Positions 16,172 through 22,312 of a stretch of 22,312 nucleotides of DNA are shown here, in pieces (position 1 is the first letter of the stretch; every line of letters starts with the position of its first letter). A program made the translations under genes and the position numbers. The stretch covers positions 1 through 22,312 of the forward strand of contig CAYNWK010000068.1 of NCBI GenBank assembly GCA_964400875.1, read 5' to 3'. This DNA comes from CAYNWK01 sp964400875. GTDB taxonomy: Bacteria > Chloroflexota > Anaerolineae > Anaerolineales > UBA4823. Below the pieces are notes generated by a model. That model was not told the origin of the DNA, ran no database searches, and was given only the letters and a program-made list of their open reading frames with translations.

Positions 16172-16774
16172 CTAATCCGAATTCTCGCTATTCGGATTTT
16201 CGAGCAGAACTCCTCCGGATGGGGTGAAGCGTTCAGGTGAGAAGATCACGCTGCTCTCACCGGCCTCTCCGGCAACCAGCGCTTCTCCTGACTTAGCATT
16301 CTCCTCAATCTCGGACCGCCATTTACTCAATTTTTGATATTCGGCATCGGATAACTGGAAATAGGCTGCGCGGTCGAGAATAGTCTCGGTGATAATTTGA
16401 AAAACGGTTTTTCGAAGATCCCGCGCGTCTTCATAAGATTCCCAATGCCCGTAGAGTTCCATCTCTCGTACGAACACTTGCGCCGCAGGCGTGCGCTGGG
16501 CAGTTTTTTTTAATAAGAGGTGAACTTGCTTGCCAGCTTGACGCCTGGTATACAGCTCTGTACCGATCGGCGCACGGATATCCTCACCGATCAACAACAG
16601 AAAGGCGTCCGCCTGGGCGACGGCTTCCAAATTAGGGACCTCGCCGGGATGGGGGGTAAGGTAAATACGCCAGACCAACGAAGTGGGGATTTCGACTACT
16701 GTCCGGCTGATTAAATCGCGTTCTGCGCTCAGATCGAATGCGGCCGAGGTGTATAGAACAAATTCATCTGCCAT
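16172..16774 (-). CDS. Uncharacterised protein with DUF4062-like N-terminal domain
   Basis: A 200-residue soluble protein. The start FVLYTSAAFDLSAERDLISR (5-24) resembles the DUF4062 opening, VFISSTFxDLxxERxxL. VPNLEAVAQADAFLLLIGED (46-65) resembles the strand and glycine turn that follows in that Rossmann-like, TIR-related fold. The part from about 130 is helical (YFQLSDAEYQKLSKWRSEIE), and the last 40 residues are acidic, Ser/Gly-rich and probably disordered. DUF4062 usually sits at the N-terminus of large NTPases, including defence proteins; here it is alone. The ATG has no clear ribosome site. It is 23 bp ahead of degV and probably the first gene of the long cluster. The domain call is by eye and uncertain. 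Confidence 0.6.
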   Translation of the reverse strand: MADEFVLYTSAAFDLSAERDLISRTVVEIPTSLVWRIYLTPHPGEVPNLEAVAQADAFLLLIGEDIRAPIGTELYTRRQAGKQVHLLLKKTAQRTPAAQVFVREMELYGHWESYEDARDLRKTVFQIITETILDRAAYFQLSDAEYQKLSKWRSEIEENAKSGEALVAGEAGESSVIFSPERFTPSGGVLLENPNSENSD

Positions 16775-16810
16775 CGTTAAATTGTGATCGCGTGTAATCA
16801 GAAATCGACG

Positions 16811-16857
16811 AATAAAATGACGGAATCCCCCGACGATTAAGCGCCACCGGGGGATTC
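16811..16857 (-). terminator. Intrinsic terminator after the formate dehydrogenase operon
   Basis: GAATCCCCCG (16823-16832) and CGGGGGATTC (16848-16857) form a perfect 10-bp stem with a 15-nt loop. On the minus strand the stem is followed, after about five bases, by TTTTATT. It lies 31 bp after the fdhA stop and separates fdhA from the gene at 16774. Confidence 0.6.
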
Positions 16858-16887
16858 ACATTTCCCAGGTAAGTATACCCGATCTTG

Positions 16888-19686
16888 CTATGTGATCGCT
16901 TCGACCCTCACAGCACAGACCTTGTATTCGGGGATTTTGGCGACCGGATCGAGCGCGGCGATAGTCAGATTGTTTACATTTTGCTCGTCAGGAAAGTGGA
17001 AATTCCCAAAGATCACCCCGGGGGAGACCCGGTTTGTTATGGCGGCTTTCGCAGTCATCTCCCCGCGCCTGGAAACCACGCGCACCAGTTTCGCTCCATT
17101 CAATCCGATCTTGAGGGCGTCTTCCGGACTGATCTCGACCAAAGTCTCAGGATAGACCTCCAAGAGTCCCTTTGCCCGGCGGGTCATCTCTCCGCCATGC
17201 CAATGATAAAGCACTCGACCAGTGGTCAAATAGAACGGGTACGCTTCGTCGGGAAGTTCCTCGGCTGGCAAATGCTCGCAAGCGTGGAATTTGCCTAACC
17301 CATGGGTGAAACTGCCAACGTGCAGGATAGGCGTACCCGGATGATCTGGACTGGTTACTGGCCAGTGCAACTGGTGGCCTCTTTCAAGGCGCAGATGGCT
17401 GATACCGGCGTATGAGGGCGTCAACGCTCCAATTTCATCCATAATTTGCGCTGCTGAAGTGTATTCCCACTGCGCCTGTGGACCAGCGGGTTGGCGACCT
17501 TCCAACTGCAAAACATGTTTGGCCAGTTCAGCTGTGATGGTCCAATCGTAATGAGCCTCTCCAGGCGCATCGACAGCCGCGCGGATCAGCTGTACCCGGC
17601 GTTCAGTATTGGTAAAAGTCCCATTTTTCTCGGCCCAGGTCACGCCGGGTAGCAACACATCAGCGAATTCCGAAGTCTCTGAGGGGAAGATTTCCTGCAG
17701 TACGATAAATTCAGCCTTCTGCATACATTCGCGCACGTGGTTGCTATCCGGATCAGTCATCAGGGGATTCTCCCCCAGGATGTACAGGCCGCGCACTTTT
17801 CCCTCACCAGCCAAGTTAACCAATTCAACCACGGTCAAGCCGGGCTCTTCGCCGAACAGCGATTGGTCCAAAGCTGTGCCATCTTGACCTGCCAGCGACC
17901 AGGCCCGGTTGAACTTTTCACGGGCGGCCGGATCGGTCACCCGCTGGTATCCTGGGAAGACGTTGGGCAATGCGCCTAGATCGCATGCGCCTTGCACGTT
18001 GTTTTGCCCGCGCAGCGGATTGACGCCGCCGCCTGGAACGCCCATATTCCCGAGCAGCATTTGCAGGTTTCCCAGGCTGAGGACGTTCATCACGCCGGTC
18101 GTGTGCTGGGTAATGCCCATCGCCCAGATGACGGCCATTGGCTTGTTCAACGCCAGGATTTCTGCCGCGGTATGCAAATCTTCCACTGAAATTCCGGTGA
18201 TCTCTGCGACGAGTTCCGGCGTGTATTTTTCCACGGTAGCTTTGAGGTCCTCAAATCCTTCCGTGCGCGTTTCGATGAATTCCTGATCCTGCCAGCCATT
18301 TTCGAGGATGATGTGCATCAGACCGTTGATCAACGCAACGTCGCTGCCGGGTTTGTGCCGAACATGCAGCGCTGCGAATTCGGTGATATCGATGGCGCGC
18401 GGGTCGGCGACTACTAACTTAACCTGACGATTGATCACGGCTTGCCGAATCATCGAACCGAAGACCGGATGCTGCTCGGTGGTATTGGATCCTATAATCA
18501 GGATGCTCTCTGCATTTTCGACCACATCTAGCATGGTATTGCTCATCGCGCCCGAACCAAAGCACATCGCCAGGCCTGCCACAGTGGATGAGTGGCATAG
18601 CCGGGCGCAGTGGTCCACCGAATGGGTGCCAATCACCTGGCGGGCGAATTTCTGCATGAGGTAATTTTCTTCGTTGGTGCATTTGGCCGACGCCAGGACC
18701 CCAATTGCGTCCGACCCGCTCTCCTTTTTGATCGTGGACAGCTTGTCGGCGACCAAGTCGAGGGCGGTGTCCCAATCGACGTCAACCCAGGGGCCACGCG
18801 CCTCTTCCGACTTACGCGTGTGACCTTCGAGCAAATATTGTCGCACTTTAGGAGAGGTCAGACGCTCCGGGTGGTGCACGAAGTCATACCCATAGCGGCC
18901 TTTGACGCATAAATGCATTCCGTTGACCGGCGCTTCTGGCTGCGAGGTGATACGGATGATCTGATTATCCTTCACATTTACATCGAAATTGCAGCCGACG
19001 CCGCAGTAAGGACATGTCGTGGTGACAATTTTCTCCGGCAGGCCGGTTCCAATGGAAAGTTTATCGTCCAGCGCGCCTGTGGGGCAGTATGCGACGCAAG
19101 CGCCACAGGATTCGCAGCGCGCATCCAGCATGGTTGTATCTGTTCCTGCAATGATCTTTGCTTCAGCGCCGCGTTCCCCGACCCCCCAAACGAACCTTCC
19201 CTGAACTTCAGAACAGGCTCGGACGCAGCGAGTGCATAGAATGCACTTATTCAGATCAACCCAAACAAAGGGGTTTGGATCGCTGTTGACGTCATACCGT
19301 GTCTGCGGTTCAAAGCCGGCGGGGAGTCTGGCCCCGTATTGTTTGACCCAGTGCTGAAATTCGGTTTCGTGGCGGTCGTTTGCCGCGTATCCCGATTCGT
19401 GATAATGGTACAGCAGCATTTCGAGAACTTGACGACGAGAACGAGCCAGCGCTGGCGTCTCTGTACTGACCTGCATGCCTTGCTTGACCTCTAGCGTACA
19501 GGCGGCTAATTCACGTCCCCAACCCTCTACATCGACCATGCATAAACGGCAAGAACCCACCGGAGAAAGGTCTTTGTGATAGCACAAAGTCGGGATGACG
19601 ATCCCGGCCGATCGTGCAGCTTCAAGCACAGTTTGACCTGTCTCGGCGGTAACTGTCTGATTGTTAATCGTCAGCTTCACACCCAT
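16888..19686 (-). CDS. fdhA: NAD-linked formate dehydrogenase, molybdopterin (alpha) subunit
   Basis: A 932-residue iron-sulfur molybdo- or tungsto-enzyme that interconverts formate and CO2. In order: a [2Fe-2S] ferredoxin domain (C35, C46, C49, C63); two [4Fe-4S] sites (C148, C151, C154, C158 and C191, C194, C197, C201); the [4Fe-4S] of the molybdopterin domain (C225, C228, C232, C260); and the active-site stretch VDHCARLCHSSTVAGL, where C364 is the metal ligand (Cys, not selenocysteine) followed by H365. The C-terminal cofactor-binding domain includes LTTGRVLYHWHGGEMTRR. The His-Cys3 cluster stretch that often follows the [2Fe-2S] domain in NuoG-like subunits is missing: 90-118 contain no cysteine. 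AGGAGGT precedes the ATG, which lies 3 bp after the NuoE-NuoF gene. No fdhD or cofactor-synthesis gene is visible. Confidence 0.93.
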   Translation of the reverse strand: MGVKLTINNQTVTAETGQTVLEAARSAGIVIPTLCYHKDLSPVGSCRLCMVDVEGWGRELAACTLEVKQGMQVSTETPALARSRRQVLEMLLYHYHESGYAANDRHETEFQHWVKQYGARLPAGFEPQTRYDVNSDPNPFVWVDLNKCILCTRCVRACSEVQGRFVWGVGERGAEAKIIAGTDTTMLDARCESCGACVAYCPTGALDDKLSIGTGLPEKIVTTTCPYCGVGCNFDVNVKDNQIIRITSQPEAPVNGMHLCVKGRYGYDFVHHPERLTSPKVRQYLLEGHTRKSEEARGPWVDVDWDTALDLVADKLSTIKKESGSDAIGVLASAKCTNEENYLMQKFARQVIGTHSVDHCARLCHSSTVAGLAMCFGSGAMSNTMLDVVENAESILIIGSNTTEQHPVFGSMIRQAVINRQVKLVVADPRAIDITEFAALHVRHKPGSDVALINGLMHIILENGWQDQEFIETRTEGFEDLKATVEKYTPELVAEITGISVEDLHTAAEILALNKPMAVIWAMGITQHTTGVMNVLSLGNLQMLLGNMGVPGGGVNPLRGQNNVQGACDLGALPNVFPGYQRVTDPAAREKFNRAWSLAGQDGTALDQSLFGEEPGLTVVELVNLAGEGKVRGLYILGENPLMTDPDSNHVRECMQKAEFIVLQEIFPSETSEFADVLLPGVTWAEKNGTFTNTERRVQLIRAAVDAPGEAHYDWTITAELAKHVLQLEGRQPAGPQAQWEYTSAAQIMDEIGALTPSYAGISHLRLERGHQLHWPVTSPDHPGTPILHVGSFTHGLGKFHACEHLPAEELPDEAYPFYLTTGRVLYHWHGGEMTRRAKGLLEVYPETLVEISPEDALKIGLNGAKLVRVVSRRGEMTAKAAITNRVSPGVIFGNFHFPDEQNVNNLTIAALDPVAKIPEYKVCAVRVEAIT

Positions 19687-19689
19687 TCT

Positions 19690-21411
19690 TCAACCTCCTA
19701 CAACCTGGAACTCGTCGGGGAAGCGCTTCAGCGCAGATTTGATCGGCAAAGCCACTGATTGACCTAATCCGCAAAGTGAGTCTTGTTCTAGGACTTCCGC
19801 CAGTGAACTCAATGAGGTGATTAACTCCGGTTGGCTTTGGTCTTTGAGATGGCGGTCGAGCATGATGCGTCCTTGTCGCGTGCCGATCCGGCAGGGCGTG
19901 CACTTGCCGCAAGATTCACTCTCGAAGAAGTGGAGCAATTCGCGCAGCAACACGGCCGGAGAAACGGTCTTATCACAGATCATGAAGGCCCCGGCGCCAA
20001 GGGATATTCCCTTTGCAGTAGAAAGGTGATCGATAGGGACGTCAAGCAGAGCGTCAGGAACGATCGTCCCCGCCGCACCTCCGGTGAGCGCAAAGTGGAA
20101 TTCAGACCCATCACGCATACCCCCTCCGAACTCATCGATGATCTGGCGTAAGGTCAGTCCATACGGCGCTTCGAATAAACCGTTGCGTTTAACATGCCCA
20201 ACCAAAGTGTATATCTTGGTTCCCGGGCTGTCTGCGTTCCCCAAACCCTGATACCACTTAGCGCCGTTTCGGAACACGTGCGGGACTATGGCCAGAGTTT
20301 CTACATTATTTACCACAGTTGGCATACCCCGGTATCCATAAGTGGTGGGATAAGGAGGGCGCACGCGAGGCTCGCCGCGTTTGCCCTCCAAGGATTCGAG
20401 CAGAGCAGTTTCCTCACCGCAAATATACGCTCCAGCGCCCCGGTGAACGTGGATTTTGAAATTGAATTGTGTGCCTCTAATCCGTTCGCCTAAAAAGCCG
20501 TGTTTCTCCGCTTGTTGGATAGCCTGCTCCAGCAATTGGGCCTGGGATTCATACTCTCCTCGGATATAGATGTAGCCTACCGCAGCGTCAACAGCATACC
20601 CGGCAATCGCCATTCCTTCGAGGATTTGGTGCGGATTATTCTCGATCAACACCCGGTCCTTGAAAACCAAGGGCTCGCTTTCGTCGGCGTTGCAGACGAT
20701 ATATTTCGGTTTACGCTCCAGGATGGCGACGTATTTCCATTTTTCTCCGGCTGGAAATCCTGCGCCGCCGCGGCCGCGCACACCTGAGGCGATCATTTCT
20801 TCAACGACTTGTTCCGGCGATAACTTCAAAGCTTTGATCAAACCTTGATATGCACCGAACTCCAGTGCAGACTCGAGTGAATGGGGTTGGATTCTGCCGG
20901 CATCCTGGAGCATGACGCGAGTTTCCCCTGGGATCGGGGTCGTGTATTTAGGCACATCACCCTGCAATCCTTGTTGGAGATCTGGTAAATTCGACCTATT
21001 CAAAGGGCCGAATTGTTCCAGGTTGATCAGCGCAGCGGGTGCGATATCACACAGTCCCAGGCAGCTCGTTCGTTCTACCTCCCAGCCATCACTAAAATGG
21101 CCTTGCGCGGCGGCCAGCAAGTCATTTGCGCCGCGCAACCAGCATTGGGGGCTGTCACAGATTCGCAAGACGTTATTCGGCTTGATTTCAGTCGAGAGCA
21201 ACGTGAAAAAGGATGCTACCCCGTAGGCGCGCGCGCTGCTGATCTGCAAGGCGCGAGCGACATCTTCGATCGCGCCTTCGGTAAGACCTCCATGACGAGC
21301 TTGAAGCGTCTGAAAAATTTCCAACACCGCTTCAGGATCGTTGTCGTATTCTTGAGCCAGCTGGCGGATTTCCGGGTCCAGCGCTTCATACGGTATCCCA
21401 ATATTGAGCAT
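19690..21411 (-). CDS. fdhB: Fused NuoE-NuoF-type NADH-oxidoreductase (beta) subunit of formate dehydrogenase
   Basis: A 573-residue fusion. Residues about 10-150 are a thioredoxin-like NuoE domain with the [2Fe-2S] ligands C85, C90 (CDSPQC), C117 and C121 (CLGLC). Residues about 160-570 are NuoF: the glycine-rich RGRGGAGFPAGEKW (212-225), NADESEP (241-247), GAGAYICGEETALLE (325-339) for FMN and NADH, an SLBB region about 395-470, and the [4Fe-4S] ligands C501, C504, C507 (ESCGKCTPCRIGT) and C547 (SLCGLGQ). It should pass electrons between the formate site of the alpha subunit and NAD+. The order beta then alpha and the single-chain NuoE-NuoF match two-subunit enzymes such as Methylorubrum extorquens FDH1. 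The same fold also serves hydrogenases, but the adjacent fdhA settles the role. The ATG is preceded by GAGGAAACT. Confidence 0.92.
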   Translation of the reverse strand: MLNIGIPYEALDPEIRQLAQEYDNDPEAVLEIFQTLQARHGGLTEGAIEDVARALQISSARAYGVASFFTLLSTEIKPNNVLRICDSPQCWLRGANDLLAAAQGHFSDGWEVERTSCLGLCDIAPAALINLEQFGPLNRSNLPDLQQGLQGDVPKYTTPIPGETRVMLQDAGRIQPHSLESALEFGAYQGLIKALKLSPEQVVEEMIASGVRGRGGAGFPAGEKWKYVAILERKPKYIVCNADESEPLVFKDRVLIENNPHQILEGMAIAGYAVDAAVGYIYIRGEYESQAQLLEQAIQQAEKHGFLGERIRGTQFNFKIHVHRGAGAYICGEETALLESLEGKRGEPRVRPPYPTTYGYRGMPTVVNNVETLAIVPHVFRNGAKWYQGLGNADSPGTKIYTLVGHVKRNGLFEAPYGLTLRQIIDEFGGGMRDGSEFHFALTGGAAGTIVPDALLDVPIDHLSTAKGISLGAGAFMICDKTVSPAVLLRELLHFFESESCGKCTPCRIGTRQGRIMLDRHLKDQSQPELITSLSSLAEVLEQDSLCGLGQSVALPIKSALKRFPDEFQVVGG

Positions 21412-21521
21412 AGTTTCCTCACTATCCTGCGTGACTTGTTCGTCTTAAGCTAACACAAACGTCCAATCTCCGACTAATGTCAAAGGTAACAAATTTTAAT
21501 GACGAAGGTTAGGGCTGTCCT

Positions 21522-22312
21522 CTAAACCGGATTTTCCTTGATCAAGCCCTGACGATAGGCTTCGAGCAAATGTTTAAGATCCTCGATTTGAGCTTGGTAT
21601 TCTTTGCCCAGATCGATATCGCGCACCCGGATCCGCTGCGTGTTCGTCTCCAGAATTTCGGTTCTTGAGTGAATATCGATTTCTTCCTGGATGGCTTTTT
21701 GAGTCGATACGAAGGGAGCGTGAGCGGCCAAGAGTAAACCGTATGAGTTGAAAATCAAGGTGTATCCGGCGATCCCGGTCTTCGCCTGGTAAGCCTTGGC
21801 GAAACCGCCGTCAATGACCAGCAGCCTGCCGCCAGCTTTGACCGGGTTCTCACCTTGGTTGACTTTTACCGGTACGTGACCGTTAATGATATGCCCATTC
21901 TCCGGGTCTAGTCCGAATGCTTTTAACACCCGCCGGGCGGTCTCTGGCTCGTCGCGATAGTCGTAATAAGGATTCATACGTTCTTGATGAGTTTCCCTCT
22001 CGGCTATAAAGTAGCGTTCGAAGGTCGCCATCTTATCCTTGCCAAACAGCGGAGAATCCGCGCCGCTCCACAGATACCAGATGGTATCCAAACCAAGGAG
22101 TTTTCTTTCGGGATCGCTCGTAGAAAAATATGCCTGGCGAACCAGGCGTTCGATCCGGTCTAACATCACTTTTGGAGCGTTGCTGGGACCGGCGAAAGGT
22201 GTCGGTGAAAAACTGCCATCAGGATTCAAAGGTATACATCCATGATAGAGCAAGTTGGCGTTATGAACCAAATACATGCTGCCTTTGGCATACAGAAATC
22301 TGACGTGATTCT
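21522..22312 (-). CDS. fbp: Class III (Firmicutes-type) fructose-1,6-bisphosphatase, 5' end outside window
   Basis: The C-terminal 263 residues of a protein whose frame is open to the right edge. The ATG at 22277 is internal, because the upstream codons (NHVRFLYAKGS) continue the family sequence. HVRFLYAKGS, NANLLYHGCIPLNPDG, YLWSGADSPLFGKDKMATFE, GHIINGHVPVKVNQGENP and LLVIDGGFAKAYQAKTGIAG are characteristic of the class III FBPase family (about 640-670 residues in full), a metallophosphoesterase-fold enzyme of gluconeogenesis found in Bacillus and other anaerobes. It converts fructose-1,6-bisphosphate to fructose-6-phosphate, the reverse of the phosphofructokinase encoded about 15 kb away. 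The stop is followed by a 110-bp gap before the formate dehydrogenase operon. I see no convincing terminator there. Confidence 0.92.
   Translation of the reverse strand, partial: NHVRFLYAKGSMYLVHNANLLYHGCIPLNPDGSFSPTPFAGPSNAPKVMLDRIERLVRQAYFSTSDPERKLLGLDTIWYLWSGADSPLFGKDKMATFERYFIAERETHQERMNPYYDYRDEPETARRVLKAFGLDPENGHIINGHVPVKVNQGENPVKAGGRLLVIDGGFAKAYQAKTGIAGYTLIFNSYGLLLAAHAPFVSTQKAIQEEIDIHSRTEILETNTQRIRVRDIDLGKEYQAQIEDLKHLLEAYRQGLIKENPV

Noticed and set aside
16872..16877. Minus-strand TATACT upstream of the terminator hairpin as promoter of the gene at 16774, with the hairpin as a leader attenuator
   Set aside because: No -35 at suitable spacing; the hairpin is explained more simply as the fdhA terminator.
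21013..21453. Plus-strand open frame opposite the NuoE part and its upstream gap
   Set aside because: The NuoE cysteine motifs are clear on the minus strand; the plus-strand product has no family features and no ribosome site.
21478..21483. Minus-strand TTGACA as -35 of the formate dehydrogenase operon
   Set aside because: No -10-like hexamer occurs 16-19 nt downstream, so by itself this is not a supported promoter; an activator-dependent one cannot be excluded.
1..22312. Mobile elements, CRISPR arrays, tRNA genes or prophage
   Set aside because: No transposase or integrase motifs, no regularly spaced repeats and no tRNA-like cloverleaf were seen; the HNH domain is part of the MrfA helicase, not a free homing endonuclease.

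Overview
The window looks like chromosomal DNA from an anaerobic or facultative member of the Chloroflexota, most likely Anaerolineae. This is inferred from the gene mix (NAD-linked formate dehydrogenase, Firmicutes-type class III FBPase, MrfAB repair pair, AGPS-like oxidase) and from moderate GC, not from a marker gene. It holds 15 protein genes and no tRNA, rRNA, CRISPR array or insertion sequence that I can see. All genes are on the minus strand except one membrane-protein gene at 3092-3805.

Layout. (a) 1-550: the first 183 residues of a divergent ECF-like sigma factor whose gene runs off the left edge and contains a perfect 14-bp inverted repeat. (b) 710-2978: a PPOX-fold flavin protein followed by a secreted SpoIID-LamG fusion. 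(c) About 2979-3091: a divergent control region with a near-consensus promoter for the plus-strand membrane protein and a LexA-type box between its -35 and -10 elements. (d) 3959-16774: nine tightly packed minus-strand genes, read from high to low coordinates: DUF4062-like protein, DegV/FakB-like protein, AGPS-like FAD oxidase, glycerol-3-phosphate dehydrogenase, MrfA helicase, MrfB exonuclease, M50 site-2 protease with CBS domains, tandem phosphofructokinase, metallophosphoesterase. Several of these overlap by 4, 8 or 41 bp. (e) 16888-21411: a two-gene formate dehydrogenase operon (fused NuoE-NuoF subunit, then the molybdopterin subunit), closed by a terminator hairpin. (f) 21522-22312: the C-terminal part of a class III fructose-1,6-bisphosphatase that runs off the right edge.

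How the genes fit together. Carbon flow is represented by phosphofructokinase against the FBPase. Glycerol-3-phosphate dehydrogenase feeds DHAP, next to a fatty-acid-binding DegV protein and an alkyl-DHAP-synthase-like enzyme, which together hint at ether-lipid or acyl-glycerol chemistry. Formate dehydrogenase supplies or consumes NADH. MrfAB is a DNA-adduct repair pair.

The most unusual items are: (1) a full-length phosphofructokinase with the architecture of animal and fungal enzymes, with an intact ATP-type N-terminal half and a C-terminal half that has lost its catalytic motifs; (2) an MrfA helicase with an HNH nuclease domain placed just before its cysteine-bearing DUF1998 region; (3) a LexA-like operator inside the promoter of an uncharacterised membrane protein; (4) the AGPS-GlpD-DegV cluster.
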